Shown in pieces: positions 1 to 9,139 of a DNA stretch of 64,000 bases. This stretch comes from Paenibacillus sp. FSL H8-0079. GTDB taxonomy: Bacteria; Bacillota; Bacilli; Paenibacillales; Paenibacillaceae. The position numbers were made by a program, and so were the translations under genes. Under the pieces are notes generated by a model. That model worked only from the letters and a program-made list of their open reading frames with translations. It ran no database searches and was not told the DNA's origin. Every line of letters starts with the position of its first letter. Position 1 is the first letter of the stretch. The stretch covers positions 1,116,001 through 1,180,000 of the forward strand of contig NZ_CP150300.1 in the NCBI RefSeq assembly GCF_037991315.1. Direction: 5' to 3'.

Positions 1-1
1 T

Positions 2-229
2 GATCTGAACCTCGCGTGTCGGTATGCGCATCACATTGTGGCTGTTCACAACAAGTCCATCTACGCAGAAGGTAAACCGGAGGATATCGTTACACAAGAG
101 ATGGTCCGTAAGGTTTTCCAGATGGAATGTGAGATTGCTGTTGATCCGCTGTTTGGCACACCAACTTGCATCCCACATGGAAGAGGAAGGAAGCTGAATG
201 GGGAACAGCGTTATACACAACTGGCTTGA
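2..229 (+). CDS. ABC transporter ATP-binding protein, C-terminal end (iron-siderophore type), partial
   Basis: The reading frame is open from the left edge, so only about 75 C-terminal residues are present. It starts inside DLNLACRYAHH, the stretch after Walker B that includes the H-loop, and continues with the HNKSIYAEGKP strand and a FGTPTCIPHGR tail. This pattern is typical of FecE/FhuC/YusV ATPases that energise ferric-siderophore import at the cytoplasmic membrane. A GTG at 38 could be read as a start but lies inside the domain. Next to the siderophore biosynthesis operon it fits uptake of the same or a related siderophore. The family is clear; the substrate is inferred. Confidence 0.8.
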   Translation, partial: DLNLACRYAHHIVAVHNKSIYAEGKPEDIVTQEMVRKVFQMECEIAVDPLFGTPTCIPHGRGRKLNGEQRYTQLA

Positions 230-316
230 GGATCAAAAAGTCCGCTTTTGATTACTTCAATAATGATTCAACCATCCACATCAACTCCATTGCATGAGCA
301 TGCAGATAACAAATTA

Positions 317-351
317 GGCAAGCCGTTGGTAAACCATGTCCCAGGCTTGCC
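317..351 (+). terminator. possible weak terminator after the ABC ATPase gene
   Basis: GGCAAGCC (317-324) pairs with GGCTTGCC (344-351) around a 19-nt loop, followed by the moderately T-rich CGGTTTGTTGTG. The tract is not a clean T-run, so termination is only possible. Confidence 0.3.
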
Positions 352-443
352 CGGTTTGTTGTGCCTACTATTCGATAAAAGCATACCTACATCGACTCAA
401 ATCCACGCTAAATTCAATCTTATTTTTCCTTAAAAGTTTATTA

Positions 444-473
444 TTGACAATATAGCTCGAATTGCCATAAAAT
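444..473 (+). promoter_or_regulatory. sigma-A-type promoter of the siderophore operon
   Basis: TTGACA at 444-449 is a perfect -35. TAAAAT at 468-473 is a 5/6 -10 with an 18-bp spacer. The Fur box lies just downstream, where it would block the start site. The 5' leader to the first gene is nearly 300 nt. Confidence 0.7.
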
Positions 474-484
474 AGATTTTGTAT

Positions 485-503
485 GATATTGATAATCATT
501 ATC
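485..503 (+). promoter_or_regulatory. Fur box (iron-dependent operator)
   Basis: GATATTGATAATCATTATC matches the classical 19-bp Fur consensus GATAATGATAATCATTATC at 18 of 19 positions. It starts 12 bp past the -10 hexamer, so Fur-Fe(II) would overlap the transcription start and repress the operon when iron is plentiful. Confidence 0.88.
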
Positions 504-579
504 AATATTAAATTACAATAAAAATTGATGAAAGTATGAGCAATATAAGTTGAACTAATCATTTACATGCAACGGAGAG

Positions 580-691
580 GACAGAAAAAACCTGAAAAAG
601 CGAAGCGTTCGCCTTTATCCCCGGATTTTTCCCTTGAGAAAAGGGAATCAAAAAAATCTGGGGATAACAGCGATTGGAAGGTTGTTCTGTC
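580..691 (+). repeat. large stem-loop element in the siderophore operon leader
   Basis: The inner stem pairs TTATCCCCGGATTTTT (615-630) with AAAAAATCTGGGGATAA (651-667) with one G-U, capped by CCCTT/AAGGG. The outer arms GACAGAA (580-586) and TTCTGTC (685-691) also pair. No T-run follows, so it is not a simple terminator. The layout resembles a miniature intergenic repeat inserted between promoter and gene, but copy number cannot be judged from this window. Confidence 0.55.
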
Positions 692-770
692 ATTGTAGTG
701 TCAGCGTAAATAATCTTTAATTCAACCTATATAGGAGCGAGTACCTTCATTCGATCGAGGAGGATTTTCA

Positions 771-1796
771 GTGTTTCCGAAAGGGATTCATAATCTGCAA
801 AACCGACTCATTATAAGCAAAGCGAGAGAAATGGGCATCACCTGTGAGCCACTTCTTGAGGGATGCGAAGATTTTCTGAAGCTGTCTGTAGGGGACAAGC
901 AGATCATTATTAACAAAACCAGATCTCATCGTCTGCCGTTAATTGCTGGTTTGCTCGCGAAGAACAAGCAGGCATGCAATAAGTTGCTGCATGAACAGGG
1001 CATGCCTGTACCGTCATTTATCGTGATCCCGGAGATGGGAAGCGAAGCAGCAGATTTTCTGAAAAGGCATGGCTCTATTGTAGTGAAACCGCTGGATGCG
1101 AGCAGCAGCATGGGCGTGACGCTGGATGTACGTACCGAAGATGAACTGGAGGCAGCCATTCGTCTTGCGAGTGCCCACGGCAGCAGCATAATGTTGCAGC
1201 AATATGTGACTGGAATCGATTACAGAGTGCTGATTATTAACGGTGAAGTGGCGGCTGTGAATGAGTATCGACCTGTCTATGTTGAGGGAAACGGGACTTC
1301 AACCATACGGGCGTTAATCAAGCAGTTGAATCAGGATCGAATCGAGATGACGCACATTGGCGAGTATGAAGCATTTCCCGAGGTTAATGCAGAAGCTGAA
1401 CGTCTGCTGGAGGTATTACGAGCAGAAGGCATAACACTGGATGAAGTGCCTGCCGCCGGAAAAGAAATCGAGCTATACGATCTCCGTAACTCAGCCGCCG
1501 GAAAAATCAGTGAATTCTACAAGGATTGTACCGAAATCATTCATCCCGAGAATGCGCGAATGATCATTCAGGCGGCAAAGACTCTTCAGATCGATGTAGC
1601 AGGAGTCGATGTTCGTTGTCGTGATATCCGCACCCCGATCTCCAGAGATCAGGGAGGTATCTTAGAAGTAAACGCCTTGCCAGATCTGACACACCACGTC
1701 TTTCCCCATGGTGGAACAACTCGTGATGTGGTTCGGTTATACCTGGAATACCTTTGTCAGCAGCAACTCGAATATAAGACGTATAACAACGGATAA
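771..1796 (+). CDS. ATP-grasp ligase of the siderophore operon
   Basis: GTG start at 771 with AGGAGG at 758-763. The 341-aa product has the ATP-grasp order: an N-terminal subdomain (NKQACNKLLHEQGMPVPSF, about residues 65-83), the ATP-binding strand VVKPLDASSSMGV (about 104), QQYVTGIDYRVLIINGEVAAV (about 143), and the metal-binding end ILEVNALPDLTHH (about 301). It resembles the ligase half of cyanophycin synthetase and GshF-like enzymes, which join a carboxylate to an amine through an acyl-phosphate. It is first in the operon, where staphyloferrin B loci carry the L-Dap genes sbnA/sbnB instead. It may add an amino acid to a siderophore precursor; that role is inference. Confidence 0.8.
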   Translation: MFPKGIHNLQNRLIISKAREMGITCEPLLEGCEDFLKLSVGDKQIIINKTRSHRLPLIAGLLAKNKQACNKLLHEQGMPVPSFIVIPEMGSEAADFLKRHGSIVVKPLDASSSMGVTLDVRTEDELEAAIRLASAHGSSIMLQQYVTGIDYRVLIINGEVAAVNEYRPVYVEGNGTSTIRALIKQLNQDRIEMTHIGEYEAFPEVNAEAERLLEVLRAEGITLDEVPAAGKEIELYDLRNSAAGKISEFYKDCTEIIHPENARMIIQAAKTLQIDVAGVDVRCRDIRTPISRDQGGILEVNALPDLTHHVFPHGGTTRDVVRLYLEYLCQQQLEYKTYNNG

Positions 1797-1864
1797 AAGG
1801 TGTATAAGCAGAATCACAGGCAGCAAGTTCAGCCTGAATCGATTATAAGGAGCGTTAGAGGGCT

Positions 1865-3220
1865 ATGTCAGTAGAAGTGCAGATGGAATATCTGAAGATG
1901 CAAAATGAGAAGGAATCCAATGCAAGATCGTACCCCAGACATTTCCCGCTTGTCATTAGCAAGGCCCATGGGGTGAAGATTACCGATACGGAAGGCCGCG
2001 TATTTTACGACTGTCTGGCTGGTGCAGGAACATTGGCGCTGGGACATAACCATGACACGGTGGTCAACGCCATTCGCGATGTTCTGGATCAGCAGATTCC
2101 GCTACATACACTGGATTTGGCAACGCCGCTGAAGCTTTCATATATGCAAGAACTATTCTCCATCCTTCCGGAAGAAATGCGAGATAAAGCCAAGATTCAG
2201 TTCTGTGGTCCAACCGGAGCGGATGCCGTAGAAGCAGCCATTAAGCTGGTCAAACATGCCACAGGTGGCAAGTCCATTCTTGCCTTTCAAGGTGGTTATC
2301 ACGGTTCAACCCAAGCGACGATGTCGATGAGTGGCAATCTGAGCAAGAAACAGCATCTGCAAAGCCTGCTGCCGGATGTTCATTTCCTGCCGTTTCCTTA
2401 TGAATACCGTTGCCCATTTGGTGTTGGTGAAGGCATGACGGCCCAATTAAGCGCACAGTATATCGAAAACTTACTCGATGATTGTGAGAGCGGTATTGCG
2501 GCACCATGTGGGGTCATTGTAGAGACCGTACAGGGCGAAGGCGGGGCGATTCCGGCAGATATCGAATGGCTCAAGGAGTTACGCCGAATCACAGCAGAGC
2601 GAAATATTCCGCTCATCATCGATGAAGTGCAGACGGGCATTGGACGGACAGGCCGGATGTTTTCATTTGAACATGCCGGAATCATACCCGATGTAATCAT
2701 CTGCTCCAAAGCAGTTGGCGGAAGTTTGCCGATGTCTGTCGTCATCTACAAAGAAGAGCTGGACCAATGGCAGCCTGGTGCACACACAGGTACGTTCCGT
2801 GGCAATCAGCTAGCCATGGCTGCGGGACTTGCCACACTTCGTTTTATCCGGGAACAGGATATCCTGCACAACGTAAATCTGCGTAGCGAGCAATTCATGA
2901 ATCAACTGAATGCATTGAAAGAACGGTATGCACAGATTGGTGACGTGCGGGGCAGAGGGTTGATGATTGGCGTTGAAGTGGTTGATCCAGCAGGACGTAA
3001 GGATCGTCTTGGACATTATCTGCCTAATGGTGCGCTGGCTGAGTCCATTCAGCGTGAATGTTTCAAGAATGGATTAATTGTGGAACTGGGTGGGCGTCAT
3101 TCAGCTGTTGTTCGTTTTCTGCCGCCTCTGAATATTACAGAGCAAGAATCGAACGCGATCCTTGCGATCTTTGAGAAATCGGTAGCTGAAGCGATTGCCC
3201 TAGCAACGGCCGCATGCTGA
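1865..3220 (+). CDS. PLP aminotransferase class III, diaminobutyrate--2-oxoglutarate aminotransferase type
   Basis: 451 aa, the usual length for the Dat/RhbA/AcsF family. The PLP site is visible: GPTGADAVEAAIKLV (115-129) for phosphate binding, IIDEVQTGIGRTG (251-263) with Asp253, and the Schiff-base lysine K282 in CSKAVGGSLP. FRGNQLAMAAG follows. The family transfers an amino group from glutamate to aspartate semialdehyde to give L-2,4-diaminobutyrate. In achromobactin loci the equivalent gene (acsF) supplies the diamine building block, and it probably does so here. A RBS-like AGGAGCG precedes the ATG. The stop overlaps the MFS start by 7 bp. Confidence 0.88.
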   Translation: MSVEVQMEYLKMQNEKESNARSYPRHFPLVISKAHGVKITDTEGRVFYDCLAGAGTLALGHNHDTVVNAIRDVLDQQIPLHTLDLATPLKLSYMQELFSILPEEMRDKAKIQFCGPTGADAVEAAIKLVKHATGGKSILAFQGGYHGSTQATMSMSGNLSKKQHLQSLLPDVHFLPFPYEYRCPFGVGEGMTAQLSAQYIENLLDDCESGIAAPCGVIVETVQGEGGAIPADIEWLKELRRITAERNIPLIIDEVQTGIGRTGRMFSFEHAGIIPDVIICSKAVGGSLPMSVVIYKEELDQWQPGAHTGTFRGNQLAMAAGLATLRFIREQDILHNVNLRSEQFMNQLNALKERYAQIGDVRGRGLMIGVEVVDPAGRKDRLGHYLPNGALAESIQRECFKNGLIVELGGRHSAVVRFLPPLNITEQESNAILAIFEKSVAEAIALATAAC

Positions 3221-4647
3221 AGCTGTCCCTGATGAAGAGGCATGCAGTATTACTCGCGATTCTGATCGGTGCTTTTTCTCTGGTGCTGACCAACAGTGCA
3301 TTTAACCTGCTGCTGCCTTATTTTGTGCAATACTATCAGATCTCTACGACAGCAGGCGGATGGATCATCGCGCTGTACATGCTGGCTATGACGTTAACGA
3401 TGCCGCTGGCTTCCCTGATCGTGGACCGACTGGGCCGTAAGCAGACGTATATGCTGGGCATCACCATCTATGGAGTGTTCTCGGTGGCAGGTGCGTTGTT
3501 TTATCACTCCATCGAAGTACTGTTGCTGGTCCGTTTCATGCATGGGGTCGCGGCAGGGTTGATGATTCCGTTATCGCTTGTGCTGTTGTTTGATGTATAT
3601 GGACCAGAGGTGCGGGGACGAATTACAGGAGCGTGGGGCTTACTGCTTATGCTGGCTCCGGCTGCCGGGCCAACGCTGGGTGGTTTCATCATTCAGTATG
3701 GGCGGCTTGAAATGTTGTTCTGGCTCAATGTGCCACTGGCTGTGTTTTCATTCATCGGGTGCGGTCGAGTCATTCAGACCTATATTCCTGCCCGTAGGAA
3801 AAAATGGCATCCATCCAGTGTCATGATGCTGATCGGCGCTGTAAGTGCCCTTAGTCTGGGGGTGCAGTTGTATTCAAGTCCTGTCGTGGCAGTATGGGTA
3901 CCTTGGCTGCTGATTGCGCTCGGTGTGGTGTTGCTCATTCGTTTTGTCCAGACCGAGAACGGTCGCAAGGAACCGCTGATCCGGTACCAGTTGCTGCGGC
4001 GTAATGCCGTCTTTCCGCTGACCGTATTGATCTCGACCATTCAGGATTGTGTCATGTTTGGTGTGATCTTTGCATTGCCGTTGTTGTTCCAGGACGTCTT
4101 CCACCTGTCGCCGGCCCTGTCCGGTGCGCTGTTCATTCCCTTGTCGATCTGTACAAGTCTGTTCATGTGGATTGGCGGCAGCTTGCTGGATCGCGGTCGG
4201 TCCAGGCATTTTATCGCATGGGGCACGTTGTTGGTGTCGATATCGATCTTGTCGTTTGCAGTTCTGCCCATGGGAGCATCAATCTGGATCATCGGAATAC
4301 TCATGGCGTGCCGGGGAATTGGCGTTGGCCTGTCAGGCATGAGTATCTCTGCTATCGGTTTACAAGCATTACCGGACGAAGACATGCACGAAGGGTCGGT
4401 GTTATCGACCACGATTGAGCGGCTGGCTTCTTCGTTTGCGGTGATGGGCATGACCCTGTATTACGATATGCGTTGGCAATGGCTTGCCGGGGCAGGAACG
4501 TCCATGGAGATGGCCAAATGGGGAGCGCTCAAAGAGATCTGTATCGGACTTGGCTGCGCCATACTGCTTACACTTCCCCTGGTCTTACTTATAACCCGAA
4601 AGAAGGTTGGCATCATTGTTCGAGATGGAAAACAAGCTCCGGTCTGA
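3214..4647 (+). CDS. MFS transporter, DHA2-like, probable siderophore exporter
   Basis: 477 aa with about 14 hydrophobic segments. The MFS motif A appears as DRLGRKQTYM after TM2, and GPTLGGFIIQYG matches the drug:H+ antiporter motif C region. It sits where SbnD (staphyloferrin B) and YhcA (achromobactin) occur, so export of the finished siderophore is the likely role. ATG 3214 overlaps the previous stop; an in-frame ATG at 3232 (MKRHAVLL) is an alternative start. The 3' end overlaps the next gene. Confidence 0.85.
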   Translation: MLKLSLMKRHAVLLAILIGAFSLVLTNSAFNLLLPYFVQYYQISTTAGGWIIALYMLAMTLTMPLASLIVDRLGRKQTYMLGITIYGVFSVAGALFYHSIEVLLLVRFMHGVAAGLMIPLSLVLLFDVYGPEVRGRITGAWGLLLMLAPAAGPTLGGFIIQYGRLEMLFWLNVPLAVFSFIGCGRVIQTYIPARRKKWHPSSVMMLIGAVSALSLGVQLYSSPVVAVWVPWLLIALGVVLLIRFVQTENGRKEPLIRYQLLRRNAVFPLTVLISTIQDCVMFGVIFALPLLFQDVFHLSPALSGALFIPLSICTSLFMWIGGSLLDRGRSRHFIAWGTLLVSISILSFAVLPMGASIWIIGILMACRGIGVGLSGMSISAIGLQALPDEDMHEGSVLSTTIERLASSFAVMGMTLYYDMRWQWLAGAGTSMEMAKWGALKEICIGLGCAILLTLPLVLLITRKKVGIIVRDGKQAPV

Positions 4648-6412
4648 GGCTGAGCAGCAGGCCCATGAACATTCGTGCAAGCTGTTGCTGAACTGTTACA
4701 TCCGTGAGCTTGCGTTAGAGAAGGAAAGCGATATTCCGATCAATCCGAATACGCTGACGTACGCTGTTGCTTTTCAAGCCAGCGGGGTGACGGTGAAGGG
4801 ACAATTGGCCTATTACTCTGCTATGGGAGAGCATGAATACCTCAGCATGCAATCTGGCGGGGAAACCGTGCATTATCGCGACCTAGTTCGCTGGATCACA
4901 TCTGAGCTAAGCGGGAATGGGGAACAGGGAGCGAGTTCGGATCCACATGGAATACTGAAGAGTTCTATGGAAATGAAGCGTTCACTTGAGGTGGATCTTG
5001 CACATCTAAAGGGCGAGAATACGAATCATGTAGAGGCGGCGTATGCCAGAGATTTTGCACAAAAGGTAGATAACAGTGTGGGCAACCTCACGTTGTATAT
5101 CGAACAAGCAGCCGGTCTGGACATCCACGACTATCGGACATCGGAACAGTCACTGTTGTATGGTCATCCGTTCCATCCGTTTCCGAAGAACTCCAAAGGC
5201 TTCAGCGAGCAGGATGTTCAGAAGTACAGTCCGGAGCTACGGACATCGTTTCAACTCTGTTATATCGCCGTAAGGAAGGATGTTTATGTGCAGGAATGGG
5301 TGGATGACGAGGCGGTAATGGATTTGCATAATCTCCTGCGGAGCCATGTGGAGCCGATTTTAAAAGAAAAGAGCGGGATGTATGGGCTGCTGCCTGTTCA
5401 TCCATGGCAATACGCGTACATATCACGGTTGTCCGAGGTACAGCACTATATTCAAGATCAAAAATTAATTCTGCTCGGCAATGCGGGGCCTACCGTCTAC
5501 CCAACTTCTTCGGTCCGTACGGTTTATATTCCGGCATGGAACTGCAATATCAAGCTGTCACTGAACATGCAGATCACGAACATGATTCGCACCAATAGTG
5601 CCGAGCAGATGCGCAGAACACTGGATGCCTCTAAGTACGTCAGCCAGCATGACTGTTTCGGTGCTGAACCGAACACGCATATTGCGTATGAGACAGGCGT
5701 AGCGACATGTGCCTTTGATGATGAAGAGTTAACCAGTCTGTTTACGGTAGCTTATCGGCCCATTGAGTTCGACCCTGCGAATACGTATGTCTTATCCAGT
5801 CTAGTTGAGGCACCGCTTCCAGGGATGCGATCGCGGCTGATGACGTTGCTGTGCGGTGACCGTGACATAGCTGAGCGCTGGCTGGATCGATATCTGCAAT
5901 GTTCTCTACTGCCGATTGTACGGGCGGCGGGTGAGAAAGGCATTCATTTTGAAGCTCATTTGCAGAATACCCTTGTGACCTTAAAGGATGGGTTGCCTGT
6001 TGATTTTATCGTCCGCGATCTGGAAGGGGTCAGTGTGGATGAGGAACTTATAAGTGAGCAAGAACGTGCAGTGTCCGATTTACTATTTTATTCGCGTGAG
6101 AAAGCTTGGGCGCGGACATCGTACTATTTTATCGTTAATCATCTGGGGTCTCTGATTCATGCCATGGCGCGAGATGTGAACGTCCCGGAGGAGCATTTCT
6201 GGAAGCAGGTACGTGAAGTACTTGTAGATGAATTGGAACGAACGGGCAATGCATATGTGCGACATCTGCTGACGACGGATGCATTTCTGGCCAAACAAAA
6301 TTTGGTGAGTTGTCTAAGAGGGATCAGTCAGACCCCGGCTTACGTGCCGGTGAGCAATGTAATGAAACGAATAGGGAGTGAAGTGCGTGGGAGTCGTGGG
6401 ATACAAGGCTGA
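4625..6412 (+). CDS. IucA/IucC family siderophore synthetase (SbnE/AcsC-like)
   Basis: About 595 aa, the usual NIS synthetase size. Visible landmarks: GHPFHPFPKNSKGF near residue 180 (ATP and carboxylate binding), LLPVHPWQY near 257, KLSLNMQITNMIRTNS near 300, EAHLQNTLV near 442 and DLEGVSVD near 466. These enzymes adenylate citrate or a citrate derivative and condense it with an amine or alcohol. ATG 4625 lies inside the end of the MFS gene, so translation is probably coupled; TTG codons at 4607 and 4616 are in frame, and TTG 4616 has AGAAGG nine bases upstream, so the exact start is uncertain. Confidence 0.9.
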   Translation: MENKLRSEAEQQAHEHSCKLLLNCYIRELALEKESDIPINPNTLTYAVAFQASGVTVKGQLAYYSAMGEHEYLSMQSGGETVHYRDLVRWITSELSGNGEQGASSDPHGILKSSMEMKRSLEVDLAHLKGENTNHVEAAYARDFAQKVDNSVGNLTLYIEQAAGLDIHDYRTSEQSLLYGHPFHPFPKNSKGFSEQDVQKYSPELRTSFQLCYIAVRKDVYVQEWVDDEAVMDLHNLLRSHVEPILKEKSGMYGLLPVHPWQYAYISRLSEVQHYIQDQKLILLGNAGPTVYPTSSVRTVYIPAWNCNIKLSLNMQITNMIRTNSAEQMRRTLDASKYVSQHDCFGAEPNTHIAYETGVATCAFDDEELTSLFTVAYRPIEFDPANTYVLSSLVEAPLPGMRSRLMTLLCGDRDIAERWLDRYLQCSLLPIVRAAGEKGIHFEAHLQNTLVTLKDGLPVDFIVRDLEGVSVDEELISEQERAVSDLLFYSREKAWARTSYYFIVNHLGSLIHAMARDVNVPEEHFWKQVREVLVDELERTGNAYVRHLLTTDAFLAKQNLVSCLRGISQTPAYVPVSNVMKRIGSEVRGSRGIQG

Positions 6413-8366
6413 AGCAGGCGGCAGGACAGAAGCAGTATACGTGGGTGTACAAGAACGGATCATGCGGCAGACGCTGGAGGCGATGTGGTTTGAAGGCATC
6501 TTGGACAGTCATGTAAGTGGGAGCGAGTGGAGAACCAGCGGCCTTACATCTTCCGGCGATTCTGTAGCGTACACGTGTGAAGCGGAGCGAAAGTTTTCAT
6601 TTGGTCGGGTGAAGGTGAAGAAGGGATCGATTCAGAGGGAAGGCGTTTCCTGCACCGATCTGGATCTGTTTTTGGAGGAAATCGTGCTGAACGCATTAAA
6701 GGGTGCAAACGTGACGGCTTTTATCCAGGAACTGCTCGAAACGATGGCAAAGGACAGTCAGTGCCGAGCAATATTACCCTTGAACATTCCGAGTGAAGAT
6801 CGGCATTATGATGCGCTCGAAAGTCACATGACCGACGGTCATTTGTACCACCCGAGCTATAAGTCGAGACTGGGATTTTCTTTGAAAGACAATCTGGCCT
6901 ATGGCCCTGAATTTAACTCGGAGGTTGCATTAGTCTGGGTTGCTGTGAAAAAAGAATTGGCTCAGACCGCTGTATCCACGGGGTATACCTCTGAAGAATT
7001 GGTGGGGCAGCATCTGACCGCAGAGGACGTAGAGCGATTTCAACAGATCCTACAACAACAAGGTCGTACGGACACGGGCGAGAACGTCAAGGCATATGCG
7101 GCGAGTGCAGATCAGCTTGGTAGCAGTGCCGAGGTTGGTGAAATAACAGCTGTTCAAGATAGCTTAATAGGCTCGAGCGTTGGTAGCAAAGACAGCAAGG
7201 TGGATGGGGAAATAGGTTCTGACGCGGATGATCGCTATGTGTTCATTCCAGTTCATCCATGGCAATGGGAGCATCAGTTGGAATCGGTATTTGCCCGTCA
7301 GCGCATGGATGGGGACATCGTGTATCTTGGTCCATCGTCTTCGCCCTATCGTGCACAGCAATCGATTCGTTCGCTCTCGAACCGGGTAAATCCGGAGGCA
7401 CCTTACATCAAGCTGGCCCTTAGCATCACCAACACATCGAGCACACGTATTCTGGCACAGCATACGACCCAGAACGCGCCACTGATCAGCGATTGGCTGG
7501 ATGAACTTGTTCGTGAAGATGAGCTGTTGCAGCAGGCGCAGTTTGCCATTTTAAAAGAAATCATGGGACTGTCGTTCCGTTATGAGCAGTTGCCTGCAAC
7601 GCAGTATGGACGGGCCTACGGCACACTCGGTGCGATCTGGCGGGAGAATGTATCGGTTCATCTGAAGGAAGGCGAGACGGCGTGGCCGCTGAATGCACTG
7701 ATGTTGGTGCAGCCGGATGGTGTTCCGTTTATCCAGAATGCTGTAGAACGACATGGTGTGGAAAAGTGGAGCGAGGCCCTTGTTCGCACAGTTACACTGC
7801 CGATTATTCATTTGCTCTATGCACACGGGATTGCGCTGGAATCTCATGCTCAGAATATCATTTTGGTGCTGGAAGATGATCTACCGAAACGAATCATTAT
7901 CAAGGATCTGCATGATGGTGTTCGCTACGTACCGGATCAACTGTTGCACCCGGAACGGGCACCGAAGCTGAACCCCGAGCCAGAAACTCACCGTAAATTC
8001 AATCGGTATTCCTTCATCTATGCCGGAGATGTGTCGGAAGTCCGCGATTATACGTATGACGCATTCTTCTTTATCTGTATGACAGATATTGCGTTGGCTT
8101 TGGAGAAGTTTGGATTGTCCGAAGAAGCGTTCTGGCAACTGTGCGCAGATGTAATTGTAGATTATCAGAAGCAGCACCCGGAGTATATGGAACGGTTCGT
8201 TGCATTTGACCTTTTTGCCGAAGATGCACTGATCGAAGAGATGACGAAGCGCCGTCTGTATGGGGATGGAGAGTTATATTTCCGCAAGGCGAGCAATCCG
8301 CTCAAGATATCAAAGGATGCACTTGAATCACAGGGAACACCCGAATTAAAAGGAATCGTCGAATGA
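6387..8366 (+). CDS. IucA/IucC family siderophore synthetase (SbnF-like) with central insertion
   Basis: About 659 aa, some 60 longer than usual. Landmarks: DGHLYHPSYKSRLGF (about 150), VFIPVHPWQWEHQLE (about 285), KLALSITNTSSTRIL (about 344), ESHAQNIILVLED (about 488) and IKDLHDGVRY (about 509). The extra length is a Gly/Ser/Asp-rich, low-complexity stretch between about residues 218 and 280, just before the HPWQ motif. GTG 6387 is favoured because GGGAG at 6374-6378 sits 8 nt upstream; GTG 6378 is also in frame. The gene overlaps its neighbours at both ends (ATGA at the 3' end). Confidence 0.88.
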   Translation: MGVVGYKAEAGGRTEAVYVGVQERIMRQTLEAMWFEGILDSHVSGSEWRTSGLTSSGDSVAYTCEAERKFSFGRVKVKKGSIQREGVSCTDLDLFLEEIVLNALKGANVTAFIQELLETMAKDSQCRAILPLNIPSEDRHYDALESHMTDGHLYHPSYKSRLGFSLKDNLAYGPEFNSEVALVWVAVKKELAQTAVSTGYTSEELVGQHLTAEDVERFQQILQQQGRTDTGENVKAYAASADQLGSSAEVGEITAVQDSLIGSSVGSKDSKVDGEIGSDADDRYVFIPVHPWQWEHQLESVFARQRMDGDIVYLGPSSSPYRAQQSIRSLSNRVNPEAPYIKLALSITNTSSTRILAQHTTQNAPLISDWLDELVREDELLQQAQFAILKEIMGLSFRYEQLPATQYGRAYGTLGAIWRENVSVHLKEGETAWPLNALMLVQPDGVPFIQNAVERHGVEKWSEALVRTVTLPIIHLLYAHGIALESHAQNIILVLEDDLPKRIIIKDLHDGVRYVPDQLLHPERAPKLNPEPETHRKFNRYSFIYAGDVSEVRDYTYDAFFFICMTDIALALEKFGLSEEAFWQLCADVIVDYQKQHPEYMERFVAFDLFAEDALIEEMTKRRLYGDGELYFRKASNPLKISKDALESQGTPELKGIVE

Positions 8367-9139
8367 GGATTAACACGCTGAAGGAAAAGATTGCACGTAA
8401 ACAGCCAGTGTATGGCCTTTTTGTATCCATTCCGCATCCGGTCATCATCGAGATGATCGGCCATGCGGAGTATGACTTTGTCATTATTGATCTGGAACAT
8501 GCCGCAACATCGATGGAATCGGTGGAAGAGTTGGTTCGTGCAGCGGAACTGGTCGGCTTAACCCCGTTGGTTCGGATTTCGAAGGTGGAGCGAGCGGAGA
8601 TTCTTAAAGTGCTTGACTGTGGCGCACAAGGGATCGTCATTCCGCATGTCGAGCAAGTGGAGCAGGTGGAAGAAGCGGTTCGTCACGCTTACTATCATCC
8701 GGTTGGCATGCGGAGCTTGAATAGCGGTCGTCCCGGTGTATTCGGTAAATATCCGCTCACGGGATATATCGAGGAAGCTAATGAACAAGTGATGGTTGTA
8801 CCGATGATCGAAAGTGCGGAGGGCGTGCGGCAAAGTGCACAGATTCTGTCTCACCCTCAGGTGAACTTTGTATTGGAAGGGGCGGCAGATCTGTCGCAAT
8901 CCCTCGGCGTGCCATGGCAGACCGAGCACCCAGATGTGAGACGTGCGCTGGATAAATTGCATGCTATCGCGCATCAGTGCGAAGTACCTTATGCTACGGT
9001 CACTAGAGGCGTGGATGACATGTCGCTCTGGGCTGAGCGGGGAGTACATATATACGTGCTTGGTGATGATCGGAATACGGCGTTTCGGGCATATGCCCAA
9101 AAACGGAATGACTACAGGAATGCGGGTGGGCAGATATGA
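8363..9139 (+). CDS. HpcH/HpaI aldolase family protein, SbnG-like citrate synthase
   Basis: 258 aa, the same length class as SbnG of the staphyloferrin B locus. The class II aldolase barrel shows VIIDLEHAA (metal and acid residues), QGIVIPHVEQ, RSLNSGRPGVFGKY and VVPMIESAEGV. SbnG makes citrate from oxaloacetate and acetyl-CoA without the TCA-cycle enzyme, giving a citrate supply dedicated to the siderophore; achromobactin loci carry the equivalent AcsB. ATGA overlaps couple it to both neighbours. The specific reaction is inferred from family and operon position. Confidence 0.85.
   Translation: MRINTLKEKIARKQPVYGLFVSIPHPVIIEMIGHAEYDFVIIDLEHAATSMESVEELVRAAELVGLTPLVRISKVERAEILKVLDCGAQGIVIPHVEQVEQVEEAVRHAYYHPVGMRSLNSGRPGVFGKYPLTGYIEEANEQVMVVPMIESAEGVRQSAQILSHPQVNFVLEGAADLSQSLGVPWQTEHPDVRRALDKLHAIAHQCEVPYATVTRGVDDMSLWAERGVHIYVLGDDRNTAFRAYAQKRNDYRNAGGQI

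Noticed and set aside
4607..4624. TTG start extending the SbnE-like gene
   Set aside because: TTG 4607 directly abuts AGAAGG with no spacing. TTG 4616 remains possible, but ATG 4625 was preferred.
8558..9100. 180-codon minus-strand open frame
   Set aside because: Antisense to the SbnG-like gene, which has clear motifs and coupled translation.
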